The notes under the pieces were generated by a model. That model saw only the letters and a program-made list of their open reading frames with translations, was not told where the DNA came from and ran no database searches. A stretch of 64,000 bases of DNA from RGIG8745 sp964554265. Its GTDB lineage: Bacteria > Bacteroidota > Bacteroidia > Bacteroidales > Bacteroidaceae. The DNA is taken from positions 4,111-68,110 of the forward strand of contig CAZKOB010000002.1 in assembly GCA_964554265.1 (NCBI GenBank), in the 5' to 3' direction. Each line of letters starts with the position of its first letter. Position 1 is the first letter of the stretch. Shown one piece after another: positions 53,593 through 63,012 of the stretch. The position numbers and the translations under genes are program-made.

Positions 53593-54552
53593 TACGCGAG
53601 TTCGGTTTAAGAAAGTCCTATAATATAAAAAGTGGTAATCTTGCAAGTTTTTTGCCGGTGGATTTACAGGCTTCTCTTGTGATTCTTACTGTTGTTTTCA
53701 CAGAATCCTCCAATTTGTGAATACACCGGCAAAAACAGCGAGCTTTCTTAGTGGCATTTCTTCTTTCTTTTTGACACCAAGTCCACCCATTGCAAACGGA
53801 CTTTTATTAACATAATTAAGATTCGTTTACACTTGTCCGGCTATCGAATTTTTGAAATTTTATTGATAAGCGATTGATAATCAAAGAAATACTATTTCAG
53901 CGAAACTATACAGTTTCAGGTGCAAGGAGTATAAGTTGAAACAAAAATAGGATGTGTTGATAATCAATGAGTTATAAAAAATCTTGTCTAAGATTTCTAT
54001 TTTTCGTCGCCAAAACCCATCTTTGTTTTTCGTGGCATTGAAAAATCTGTTTTTGATTTTTTAAGAAATCACTTTTAGTCAATGTCCAATTTCAGCCTGA
54101 AAAACGGGCATTCTCAAACTCGTTCACCTTGAAAATAAATTTCGTTCACCTTGAAAATTTTTTTGCAAGGCACTTTAAAACCATTTCCAGGGTGAACAAA
54201 ATTTATTTCCAGCGTACTCTTTTTTCAGGCGAGGCACGCGCGAATGTGAATAAATGTATCTTTTCGGAATGCAAATTATATTATTTTTATATTTTGGATT
54301 CAAGGCTTGAAAACGGCCTTAGAATCGCGTAAATGGAACTTCGGTAAGGTTCGGCCGATTTTACGCGATTCTGCGAGCCTTGAATTTTAACATTTCAGAT
54401 TGTCAAGAAAAGCCCATAATTTATGACAATCAGATGGTGTGAAGGTAGGGATGACCAAGCAGATTTATGAGGAGATTAGGACTCATGAAAAAGATATCAA
54501 AGAAAGCACGGAACTCTTCGATGGGAATTTTTTTGTGATACGATGACGAAGT
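53593..54552 (+). repeat. Interspersed repeat, copy G
   Basis: Starts with the TACGCGAGTTCGGTTTAAG terminal motif (53593), continuing to AAAGTGGTAATC. It has a minimal 25-bp form of the hairpin module (TTCACAGAATCCTCC-AAT-TTGTGAA, 53697-53721), then TTTCTTCTTTCTTTTTGACAC, core in common orientation, the GAATCGC/GCGATTC stem and the ATACGATGACGAAGTCA end. No matching right terminal inverted repeat was found. It lies between convergent asnB and the TonB-C gene. Confidence 0.88.
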
Positions 54553-54681
54553 CACACAAAAACGCAGAAAAACAAACGGACAGAATATCAAAAACAAGGA
54601 AACAGATTCTAAAAAAAACGGAAGCATAGATTCCGCTATACTTCCGACAATTAATCATTTTGAAGAAAAACACGAACCGTG

Positions 54682-56010
54682 TCACTGCGTCATACGGAAT
54701 GCCACAGGAGTGTTATATTTTACCTTGACAGGCCTGCCATTCCGCATGCCCGGCTTCCATTTGGGCATACTAAGTATAGCCCTTATCGCTTCTGCATCAA
54801 GCAAAGGATGTACACTCTTGGTTATTTTCGGGTCTATGATACTGCCATCAGTATCTATAGTGAAAGAGACAAGAACCCTCCCTTGAATACCTAAATCCAT
54901 TGCTGCCGACGGATATTTAACATTTTTAGCCCAAAAACTTAGCAGTGCCTCCATTCCTCCCGGAAACTCCGGCATCTTTTCCACAACCTGATACACTTGC
55001 TCTGTACTATCAGCCTGCGTCTCCCCACCATCTGCCTGCGCCTCATCTCCATTGTCGAAATCATCTTCGGCCATTACACCTCTTGCCTTCATAATTTCAT
55101 CGAAAGACAATGCTCCGGGTGTCAATTCAAATATCACTGGAATTTCTACACACGAGCGCACAACCATCCCGAAATGTTTGGCCGATTCCCAATCCGGCAT
55201 TGCTTTGACAATACGAATTGCTTCTTTTTCAAACAGAGGATCACATTCATTCACTACCTTAATGCCTGTAAGCATTCCACTCTGTTCGACTATACACGAT
55301 ACAAAGGCCACACCTTGCAAACCTTGATTTTTCGCTTGCTCAGGATATTTCATCAGAGCCTTTATAAAAAGAAACATATTGCCGCTGCCTCCGGGGTAAG
55401 ATGCTTTACATTCCGGAGAAAGAATAACCTTGTTTGCCAAATTCCCGATTCGGGTTTTGGGTTTCACCACAGGGACATCCGAATCAGTCTGATTGGACGA
55501 AGCCACAGGAGCGGTCTTGTCTTCCACAATACGAAAAGCCACAGGAACGCTATATTTCACCTTGACTACAGTGCCGTTTTGCTTTCCCGGAATCCATTTG
55601 GGCATGGTTTGAATCACTCTCTTTGCCTCATCATCAAGCAAGGGATGGACGCTTTTCACGACCTTAGGATCGACAATGCTGCCATCGGTATCCACAGTGA
55701 AAGAGACTACAACCCTCCCTTGAATGCAACTATCCAATGCCACAGCCGGATATTTGACATTCTGGGCAAGATAATTGAACTGTGCTTCCATTCCACCCGG
55801 AAACTCCGGCATCTGTTCCACAACCTGATACACCTGCCCTGAAATATCAACGGTATCCCTTTTCGCCACCACGAGGTCTGCCTCATATACACGGCCGAAC
55901 GAAGCTCCGACATCGGCCACAGCGAACCCCTGTGCGGAGGCCGATATCACAGAGCACGCACATATCAGCCTTATCCGCTTAGGCAAGGGGGTAAAAAATC
56001 TTAAATACAT
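54682..56010 (-). CDS. Exported protein with three TonB C-terminal-like domains
   Basis: 442-residue protein. A hydrophobic N-terminal region (about 13-34, with an ASA-QGFA cleavage-like site) suggests export. Three domains resemble TonB_C: about 60-160 (MPEFPGGMEAQFNYLAQ ... VPVAFRI), about 205-300 (SYPGGSGNMFLFIKALMKYPEQ ... IPVIFEL) and about 343-440 (MPEFPGGMEALLSFWAK ... PVAFRM). The first and third are close to each other (GRV(V/L)VSFT(V/I)DTDGSI); the second is diverged. Single TonB_C proteins are common in Bacteroidetes and are often linked to energy transduction, but without the ExbB/ExbD partners here the role is unknown. It is probably related to the frameshifted gene just upstream (56104). 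Confidence 0.8.
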   Translation of the reverse strand: MYLRFFTPLPKRIRLICACSVISASAQGFAVADVGASFGRVYEADLVVAKRDTVDISGQVYQVVEQMPEFPGGMEAQFNYLAQNVKYPAVALDSCIQGRVVVSFTVDTDGSIVDPKVVKSVHPLLDDEAKRVIQTMPKWIPGKQNGTVVKVKYSVPVAFRIVEDKTAPVASSNQTDSDVPVVKPKTRIGNLANKVILSPECKASYPGGSGNMFLFIKALMKYPEQAKNQGLQGVAFVSCIVEQSGMLTGIKVVNECDPLFEKEAIRIVKAMPDWESAKHFGMVVRSCVEIPVIFELTPGALSFDEIMKARGVMAEDDFDNGDEAQADGGETQADSTEQVYQVVEKMPEFPGGMEALLSFWAKNVKYPSAAMDLGIQGRVLVSFTIDTDGSIIDPKITKSVHPLLDAEAIRAILSMPKWKPGMRNGRPVKVKYNTPVAFRMTQ

Positions 56011-56103
56011 ATTTTTATTCGTTTTTCAGAAAAAAAGATGCTAATCTCTTTCTTAAAAATGCTCTATAACTATCCCCTCTCTATTACAAAACAAATTTAA
56101 GCT

Positions 56104-56629
56104 CTACTTTGGCATAGACTTTGCTTTTGCCTTCGACGGATTCAGACGAAAAGCGACCGGTACTGAATATTGCACTCTCACCGGCTTGCCATTCCGCATA
56201 CCCGGCTCCCATTTAGGCATATTGCTGATTACACGCATTGCCTCCGCATCAAGTTGAGGATGGGCAGGAATGGTAATTCTCGCATCCGAAACACTACCAT
56301 CCTTGTCTACTGTAAATGTCACCACAGAACGACCCTGGATGCTGTCTTCCAATGCCTGTTTCGGATATACGACATTTTTTTTGGATATACGACATCATGG
56401 CCTTCACACCTCCCGGGAATGAAGGCATCTGCTCTGCCTCCAGATACACTTGATCGGCACTGTCCGCAGATTCAACACTGATTTCAGCAAAAGGAGTAAC
56501 AGATGAATATGCCGCCAAAGACTCCGGCAACCTCTCAGCCGAAAAAGATGTGGCTGAAAAAAACATAGAAGAGAGAGCGCACAAAAACTTTGCGTGTCTC
56601 CATTGAACAGAAAGAAAATCTACTGTCAT
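56104..56629 (-). pseudogene. TonB C-terminal-domain protein with a frameshift in an A8 run
   Basis: Two overlapping reverse-strand frames together make one TonB_C-type protein of about 174 residues. The first (ATG at 56629) gives a signal-like N-terminus (LCALSSMFFSATSFSA) and the domain start QMPSFPGGVKAMMSYIQK. The second gives NVVYPKQALEDSIQGRSVVTFTVDKDGS through PVAFRLNP. They join across a run of eight A (minus strand; T8 at 56375-56382): seven As would keep the frame. Possible causes are a true inactivating mutation, phase variation, ribosomal slippage or a sequence error. It is closely related to the gene at 54682, 94 nt downstream. Confidence 0.8.
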
Positions 56630-56968
56630 TGTTTTTCCTATTTTTTAGATTTGAAAATGTTCCATTTCACGACATGAACATAATGTTTTTACAAAAAACA
56701 TTTCACTATCAATTGCATGCAAAGTTACAGAAAAGAAATAAATCAGACTCTAAAAACATGAAGATTTTATGGAGATAAAGACAAAAAGGCTATACTGCGA
56801 GCCATCTGCAAGCGACTTTTTCTGCGATTCCCGCCTCATTCGTATACAACCGCAAGGGCAATATCCGTATTTTACAGACAAAAAGCTCCGCCTCGGTCCG
56901 TTCCCTCCGCCGACTACGGCATGAGAGAGTGAATACAGGCAGAGCTGAATGACGGTATGGGTGTACTG

Positions 56969-58203
56969 CCTGACTTCGTCATCGTGTCACTCCAAAAATT
57001 CTCATCGGAGAGTTTCGCTGTTCTTTGATATCTTTTCATGTGTCCTGACGTCCTCATAAATCTGCTCGGTTATCCCATCTTCACACTATCTTTTTGTCAT
57101 AAATTGCAGGGTTTTCTTGATAATCTGAAATGTTAAAATTCAAGGCTCGCAGAATCGCATAAAATCGACCGGACCCGACTGAAATTCCGTTTGTGCGATT
57201 CTGAGGCCATTTTCAGGCCTTGAAATTCAAATGTAAAAATAATATAATTTGTATTCTGAAAAGATACATTTATTTACACTCGCGTGTGCTTTGTTTGAAA
57301 AAAGAGTACGCTGGAAATAAATTTCGTTCACCTTGAAAATGTTTTTAAAGTGCCTTGTGAAAAATTTTTCAAGGTGAACAAAATTTATTTTCAAGGTGAA
57401 CGAGTTTGAGAACGTCCGTTTTTCGGGCTGAAATTGGATATTGACTATAATTGATTTCTTAAAAAATCAAAATCGGATTTTTCAATGCCACGAAAAACAA
57501 AGATGGATTCCGGCAGCGAAAAACAGGAATCTTGGACAGGATTTTTTATAACTTGCTGATTATCAGTATATCCTATTTTTATCTTCGCTTGTACTTCTTG
57601 CACCTAAAACTGCATTATCTTGTTAAAATAGTATTTTCTTGATAATCAATTGTTTATCTGTAAAATATCAAAACTTTGATAATTGAGTGAATGCAAACGA
57701 ATCTTAATTGTGTTAAAAAGCTTCCATCCGATATGGATGGAGTTAGTGTCAAAAAGTAAGAAGAAATGTCTCTAAAAAAACTGTTGCTTTTGCTGGTATA
57801 TTCACAGACTCCTCCGTCGCTTCGCGCCACGCCCTCCGTCGCAAGCTCCCCAATTGCTCCTATTCCGCAATTGCCCCTAACTTAGGGGGGAGGAGCTTAG
57901 TTACCTTGCTCGTTGGAAAGTTAATAGTAAGCTAATATGCTGGTTACTAATATGATAGCATTTACATCTGCTGAGTAACCAGACTCCTCCCCTAAGTTAG
58001 GGGCAATTGCGGAATAGGAGCAATTGGGGAGCTTGCGACGGAGGGCGTGGCGCGAAGCGACGGAGGAGTCTGTGAAAACACCAACTTGCAGCCATAAGAT
58101 TTATAAGAGGAGTCTGTGAATACACTTGCTCTGTTTTGAAGCGATTTTCGCGTATCACCTTAAACCGTAAGCATTAGAATTACAGCCTATTGGCATTTAT
58201 GTG
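56969..58203 (-). repeat. Interspersed repeat, copy H (flanked by 23-bp direct repeats)
   Basis: Reverse-orientation copy of 1235 bp. It starts exactly at CCTGACTTCGTCATCGTGTC and contains the stem region (about 57140-57200), core in common orientation, the complement of TTTCTTCTTTCTTTTTGACAC (near 57740), hairpin module M3 and the TTTTCGCGTATCACC...CATTAGAATTACAG flank. TGAATGACGGTATGGG-TGTACTG (56946-56968) directly before it is repeated, with two changes, directly after it (58204-58226). The stretch 56764-56945 before it shows nothing recognisable. Confidence 0.9.
57801..58076. repeat. Hairpin module M3 (276 bp)
   Basis: Perfect 88-bp inverted repeat (57801-57888 with 57989-58076), beginning TTCACAGACTCCTCCGTCG. 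Arms contain the CGCGCCACGCCCTCCGTCGC and CAATTGCTCC...CGCAATTG blocks and end in CCTAACTTAGGGG. The 100-bp centre holds TAGTTACC/GGTTACT words also present in M1. Confidence 0.92.
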
Positions 58204-58233
58204 TGAATGACGGTATGGGCGTACCGAACAATC

Positions 58234-59481
58234 CTATTTTTCTCTAATCTGTCCGTTTCCGTGTATAATCCACTTGTAGGTAGTGATTTCTTCAAGAGCC
58301 ATCGGACCACGGGCATGGAGCTTCTGTGTAGATATGCCAATCTCAGCACCAAGTCCGAACTGCGCTCCGTCTGTAAACGATGTCGGAGCATTGCAATAGA
58401 CACATGCGGCATCCACCATACGCAGAAACTTGTCTGCTGCAGCTGCATCTTCAGTAATAATACACTCACTGTGCCCAGATCCGAACTTTCTGATGTGCAT
58501 GAGGGCTTCATCTGTCGAACATACAGTCTTCACTGCCAATGTATACGACTGGAACTCTGTTCCATAACTTTCTTCCGACGACGTCTTCAGAAGGTGAGCG
58601 GGATAATGTCCGTCAAGTGCGGCAAGCGCCGGGGTGTCGGCATAAATCAACACATTGCTTTCGGCAAGAGGGTGGCAAAGCAACGGCAAGTCGGGCAGAC
58701 GGTCGGCATGGACAACCAGACAGTCGAGCGCATTGCAGACACTGACACGCCTTGTCTTTGCATTGTTTACAATCGCTGCTCCTTTATCAACATCTCCGTT
58801 TTTGTCGAAATAAGCATGACAAACTCCTGCTCCGGTCTCTATCACCGGCACACTTGCTTCGCGGCGGACAAAATCAATCAGCCGCTTGCTTCCCCGAGGA
58901 ATCACGAGGTCAACAAGACCATCGGCATGCAGAAGTTCTGCCGTGGCCTCATGGGTTGCGGGCAGAAGCTCTATTATATGTTCGCCAACCCCATGCCTGT
59001 GCAACACATCCTTTATGATACGGACAATCGCCCGGTTTGAATTATCGGCATCACGTCCACCTTTCAATATACACGCGTTGCCACTTTTGAGACAGAGGGC
59101 AAAGACATCAAACGTCACATTCGGACGCGCCTCATATACAATACCAATGACTCCGAAAGGAACACTAATCCGTTTCAGGTCGAGTCCGTTGGGCAGAACA
59201 ACATGCTTCAGTACATGCCCGAGCGGTGAAGGCAGCAATGCCACCTTACGGGTATCGGCCGCAATTCCCTCTATACGTTCTCTTGTCAGCTTGAGCCTGT
59301 CGTACATAGGGTTGTTCTCGTCCATCAAGTCGAGGTCTTTCCGATTTTCTTTCAGAAGAGACTCTGCATTTTCAACGGCAGCATCTGCCACATCACGAAG
59401 GATTTCATTAATCGTTTCTGTTTCAATGAGTGCAAGCCCAACACTTGCAGTCTTCACTTGTTCAAATATTTGTGTAAGCAT
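58234..59481 (-). CDS. proA: Gamma-glutamyl phosphate reductase
   Basis: 415-residue NADPH-dependent enzyme making glutamate-5-semialdehyde in proline synthesis. It belongs to the aldehyde dehydrogenase superfamily: PLGVIGIVYEARPNVTFD-like segment (here VPFGVIGIVYEARPN), ALCLKSGNACILKGGRDADNSNR, and the catalytic-Cys motif ETGAGVCHAYFDKN (near 250-263). GAEIGISTQKLHARGPMALEE lies at the end. It is downstream of proB on the same strand after an 87-nt gap, so the two are probably co-transcribed. Confidence 0.96.
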   Translation of the reverse strand: MLTQIFEQVKTASVGLALIETETINEILRDVADAAVENAESLLKENRKDLDLMDENNPMYDRLKLTRERIEGIAADTRKVALLPSPLGHVLKHVVLPNGLDLKRISVPFGVIGIVYEARPNVTFDVFALCLKSGNACILKGGRDADNSNRAIVRIIKDVLHRHGVGEHIIELLPATHEATAELLHADGLVDLVIPRGSKRLIDFVRREASVPVIETGAGVCHAYFDKNGDVDKGAAIVNNAKTRRVSVCNALDCLVVHADRLPDLPLLCHPLAESNVLIYADTPALAALDGHYPAHLLKTSSEESYGTEFQSYTLAVKTVCSTDEALMHIRKFGSGHSECIITEDAAAADKFLRMVDAACVYCNAPTSFTDGAQFGLGAEIGISTQKLHARGPMALEEITTYKWIIHGNGQIREK

Positions 59482-59568
59482 CCGGTTCTAATTTCAGTTT
59501 CTTTGTATTTAAACTATAAGTCCATGACAGACAGTTCAGGAATTGACAAATGGTTTAGAAATCGAATA

Positions 59569-60717
59569 TCAACTATTCGGTTCGAGACAGAGGTAATCGT
59601 AATGAACAATAGGCCTCTTGTTGCGCTGCCCGACAACGGAACGCGCTTCATCACTGGAATAATCACTCCGCCCGACCCCGATTATCACTCCGTTGCTGTC
59701 GATTATATGTATAATGTCGTGATACTCAAAATCTCCGTCCACCCGAGTCACTCCTATGGGCAGAATGCTTGCCGCTTTCTCTTCCATCATCATCACCGAT
59801 GCACCCTCATTTAAATGTATTGCACCCTTTGCAAATCCTTCGCTATGCGCAATCCACTTCTTTACACTCGACATTTCAGATGCAGACGGTACAAACAGCG
59901 TGCAAGGAACGGAGCCTTCCGCCAAGCCTTCGATGCCTGACGGAGTCTTCTCCGCCAACGAAATCAAATCGGTCAGAATATTCTCTCTTTTACCATTTGC
60001 AATGATTACGGCTATGCCTTCTTCGGCAACCTTACGCGCAATATTACTTTTCGTCTGCATGCCTCCACGTCCGAATCCCGATTTCTCAGCTTGTATATAA
60101 GCAGAAATATCCTTTCCCTGTTCTACCTTCCTTATAATCTCAGCATCAGGACGGGAAGGGGAACCATTGTATATGCCATCGATATTAGACAGGATAATCA
60201 ATGCATCACTGTCTGTCATTGTCGCCACAAGTCCAGACAACTCATCATTATCTGTGAACATCAGCTCAGTGACGGATATAGTATCGTTTTCATTTACAAT
60301 GGGAAGAACACCGCACTGAAGCATGACGGATACACAATTGCGCTGATTCAGATAGTGCTGCCGCGTACTGAGGCTTTCTTTTGTGGTAAGCACCTGACCG
60401 ACGGTTATTCCGTGGTCACGGAATAACTCAAAATAACGATTGATGAGCTTGGCTTGTCCTACAGCAGAATAGAGTTGCCTCTGGTCTACACTGCCAAGTT
60501 TTCTGAACATCTTCCTTTCTGCTTCAGATCTCGACTTGTCTCCCAGCTCACTTCTTCCGCTTGCCACTGCACCCGACGACACAAGAATCACTTCCACTCC
60601 GCGCCGTCTCAGTTCAGCAATCTGGTCTACAAGTGCCGACATGCGCGTCACATCGAGCGAACCATCCTTTCTTGTCAGCACATTGCTTCCTATCTTTATT
60701 GTTATTTTCCTGAACAT
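59569..60717 (-). CDS. proB: Glutamate 5-kinase
   Basis: 382-residue kinase for the first step of proline synthesis. The start at 60717 gives MFRKITIKIGSNVLTRKDGS; the longer open frame upstream overlaps the promoter. The amino-acid kinase domain shows VILVSSGAVASGR, NENDTISVTE, DADALIILSNIDGIY-like (here SDALIILSNIDGIYNG) and GRGGMQTKSNIARKV. The C-terminal ~80 residues form a PUA domain (ASILPIGVTRVDGDFEYHD). The activity is normally feedback-inhibited by proline. It is first of proB-proA. Confidence 0.95.
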   Translation of the reverse strand: MFRKITIKIGSNVLTRKDGSLDVTRMSALVDQIAELRRRGVEVILVSSGAVASGRSELGDKSRSEAERKMFRKLGSVDQRQLYSAVGQAKLINRYFELFRDHGITVGQVLTTKESLSTRQHYLNQRNCVSVMLQCGVLPIVNENDTISVTELMFTDNDELSGLVATMTDSDALIILSNIDGIYNGSPSRPDAEIIRKVEQGKDISAYIQAEKSGFGRGGMQTKSNIARKVAEEGIAVIIANGKRENILTDLISLAEKTPSGIEGLAEGSVPCTLFVPSASEMSSVKKWIAHSEGFAKGAIHLNEGASVMMMEEKAASILPIGVTRVDGDFEYHDIIHIIDSNGVIIGVGRSDYSSDEARSVVGQRNKRPIVHYDYLCLEPNS

Positions 60718-60777
60718 TGTATTGTCTTTTTTCTCCGTATTTTGCCGTTTCCGCATCTTTATGACACTCCGACGATG

Positions 60778-60785
60778 CAAAGATA
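60778..60785 (-). promoter_or_regulatory. proB -7 box
   Basis: TATCTTTG on the minus strand, about 60 nt upstream of the preferred proB ATG. The stretch 60786-61007 upstream shows no gene. Confidence 0.5.
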
Positions 60786-61007
60786 ATACAAAGGTTGCTG
60801 ACAATATAGAGATATCTTGATTTTTGCAAGTAAAAAAAGATATATGGAAAAGAATATACTTTATCGTTATGATACGACCGAAAAATAGCGGTTTCGGACA
60901 CCGACCGACTTCCACCAAAAGCAAAACCGGAACTCCATCACAGAAATACCGGGTCTGTCTTCTTCATCGGACAGCCCTTCGGTCGCAGTCGGAGAAATAA
61001 CAGAAAA

Positions 61008-61057
61008 GACAGAAGCGGAACAATGCGACCGGACAAGACCACACTGTTCCGCTTCTG
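61008..61057 (-). terminator. Terminator after the DUF3467 gene
   Basis: Perfect 14-bp inverted repeat ACAGAAGCGGAACA (61008-61021) with its complement (61044-61057). The minus-strand read ends CTTTTCTG, and the plus read ends TTTTCC. Confidence 0.8.
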
Positions 61058-61116
61058 TTTTCCTACACAACCATCGAAAAACGAAGTGTGCAGCAATTCA
61101 AACTTACTTACCGATA

Positions 61117-61443
61117 TTAAGCCTCGCCCTTCTTTATGTTGAAAGGGGCGATAGTGCGAGGACCATCCTGCTGCTGAGGCTGCTGCAATTGGATCTGTCC
61201 GAACTGTTTTTCATACTTCTGCACATTGTCCTGAAGAGCGAAGAGCAGACGCTTGGCATGCTCCGGCGCCATAACAATACGCGACTTAACTTCAGCTTTA
61301 GGCATTCCCGGCATCATACCGATGAAGTCAAGAATAACCTCAGAACTTGAATGAGTTATAATTGCAAGATTTGCGTAAGTTCCCTGTGCTACTTCCGGTT
61401 TCAGTTCTATTTGTAGCTGCTTTGACTGATTTTCGTTTGCCAT
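61117..61443 (-). CDS. DUF3467 domain protein
   Basis: 108-residue small cytoplasmic protein starting MANENQSKQLQIELKPEVAQGTYANLAIITHSSSE in outline, then VILDFIGMMPGMPKAEVKSRIVMAPEHAKRLLFALQDNVQKYE and a Gln-rich QLQQPQQQDGP linker. This is the DUF3467 pattern, widespread in Bacteroidetes as a single-copy gene. No function is established. It is monocistronic with a terminator at 61008 and a likely -7 box TATCTTTG on the minus strand (61582-61575), giving a ~125-nt leader. Confidence 0.88.
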   Translation of the reverse strand: MANENQSKQLQIELKPEVAQGTYANLAIITHSSSEVILDFIGMMPGMPKAEVKSRIVMAPEHAKRLLFALQDNVQKYEKQFGQIQLQQPQQQDGPRTIAPFNIKKGEA

Positions 61444-61574
61444 AATTTTAGTTTAATGATTAATTACTACATTTTTTTTCGCTGCATCAATCCCCGAATC
61501 CGCATACCTCCATCAGCCGTTCTACAGCTGACGGTTGCCACAATCCTTCCATTCATGCATTTCTATTTGTAATG

Positions 61575-61582
61575 CAAAGATA
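61575..61582 (-). promoter_or_regulatory. DUF3467 gene -7 box
   Basis: TATCTTTG on the minus strand in the 281-nt gap between manA and the DUF3467 gene. The -33 element is unclear. Confidence 0.45.
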
Positions 61583-61724
61583 GTCCTTTTAATCTGTCCT
61601 GCAAATTGTATGGAGTTTTTTATGGGTGTTCCATACCAAAAAACCGTACACTCCACTGACATCCTCCACCACACAATATGCACCCATACATTTTATTAGA
61701 AAGGCAGGGATAAAAGCAGAAACA

Positions 61725-62762
61725 CTACTTGTTTATGTTTTTATTGTCTATATATATTTCAAGCAATTCTGTTGTACCCGATGGATTGGCAGGCACAATA
61801 TTAATGTCGGCACACCGGGCAGGCACAAGACAGCTGTAACCTTCGCGAAGAAGCACACTGTCGGTCTCCGGCATACCGGAATCTTCGCCTTCTGCTGAAA
61901 GCACATCAATGCGACAGTCTCCCTTCAAGCACATATAGACCACAAAAGAATCATATTCATAAAGATTACGACGAGATACACCATCGAGGTTGTGAATATT
62001 TACTGTAAAATACTTGCTCTCGGCTAAAGCGACCGGTTCATTGAGCTTATTCTCATAGTTTGTCTTATAGCTGTCGTAAACGGTGTAGTCGATGACATCC
62101 TTTGCAAGTTCGGTATGGAGCTGACGCGGCTTGCCATCAAGACCGGGACGGTTATAGTCGTATATGCGGTAAGTGATGTCACTGTTCTCCTGAATCTCGG
62201 CAATCAGCAGCCCGCCACATATAGCATGTACACGTCCGGCAGGAATAAAGAAAGAATCCCCTCTCTCAACCTCGCACGAATAAAGCACATCACAGATGGA
62301 ACCGTCTGCCACACGTTCTTCATATTCGGATTTTGTAATTTTCGATTTGAATCCGGAATACAAATGCGCCCCCTTGTCGGCAGCGAGCACATACCACATC
62401 TCCGTCTTGCCAAGACTGCCATGCCGCTGCTTGGCCTGTTCATCATCAGGATGGACCTGAATTGAAAGATCTGCCGCTGCGTCAATAAATTTTATAAGAA
62501 GAGGAAATATCCGGCCGAATACTTCAACTGACTTTCTGCCAAGAAGCTGTTCTCCATATTCATCTACAATCTCTGTAAGTTTTTTACCGGCTAACGGTCC
62601 GTTTGCAACGACCGACTCTTTTCCCTCAACAGCACTTATTTCCCAGCTCTCACCTATTTTCTCATTATCAGCAACAAGCCCCTTAAAAGGTTTCAATTTG
62701 TTTCCGCCCCAAACAGTCTCAAAAAAGTTCTGTTCAAAGAGCATTGGATATAAACTCTCCAT
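61725..62762 (-). CDS. manA: Mannose-6-phosphate isomerase, class I
   Basis: 345-residue zinc-dependent isomerase interconverting mannose-6-P and fructose-6-P, linking glycolysis to GDP-mannose and fucose-type sugars. Type I features: LFEQNFFETVWGG near the start, LSIQVHPDDEQAKQ (metal ligands His, Glu), GKTEMWYVLAADKGA, FFIPAGRVHAICGG, and a C-terminal cupin half ending in LLEIYIDNKNINK. The start at 62762 (MESLYPML) is used because an upstream ATG at 62807 lies inside the -7 box TAACTTTG (62812-62805). It has no operon partners in the window. Confidence 0.93.
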   Translation of the reverse strand: MESLYPMLFEQNFFETVWGGNKLKPFKGLVADNEKIGESWEISAVEGKESVVANGPLAGKKLTEIVDEYGEQLLGRKSVEVFGRIFPLLIKFIDAAADLSIQVHPDDEQAKQRHGSLGKTEMWYVLAADKGAHLYSGFKSKITKSEYEERVADGSICDVLYSCEVERGDSFFIPAGRVHAICGGLLIAEIQENSDITYRIYDYNRPGLDGKPRQLHTELAKDVIDYTVYDSYKTNYENKLNEPVALAESKYFTVNIHNLDGVSRRNLYEYDSFVVYMCLKGDCRIDVLSAEGEDSGMPETDSVLLREGYSCLVPARCADINIVPANPSGTTELLEIYIDNKNINK

Positions 62763-62804
62763 AAATAGCAACTTTCTATAAAAATCATTTAACAAATTTG
62801 TCTG

Positions 62805-62812
62805 CAAAGTTA
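62805..62812 (-). promoter_or_regulatory. manA -7 box
   Basis: TAACTTTG on the minus strand, about 43 nt upstream of the preferred start. It excludes the longer ORF start. Confidence 0.6.
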
Positions 62813-63012
62813 TCCTTTTTAACGAATGTCACAATTTCGATCAGAATCGAGTATAAAATATTTATGTCTTTTTAAGTTTCAAAATTCATCTGAACACAAA
62901 AATATAAGGTTATTTCACATACAACAAAAAAAGAGAGCCACTTGCAGGCATACAGGAAAGGTATCTTTTGCTGCCGGAACAAACGAAAGGCCTGACCAAC
63001 CGCTTATCTCTC

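Noticed and set aside
21224..58076. CRISPR array
   Set aside because: Repeated segments are dispersed palindromes of unequal length, not short equally spaced repeats with unique spacers, and no cas genes are present.
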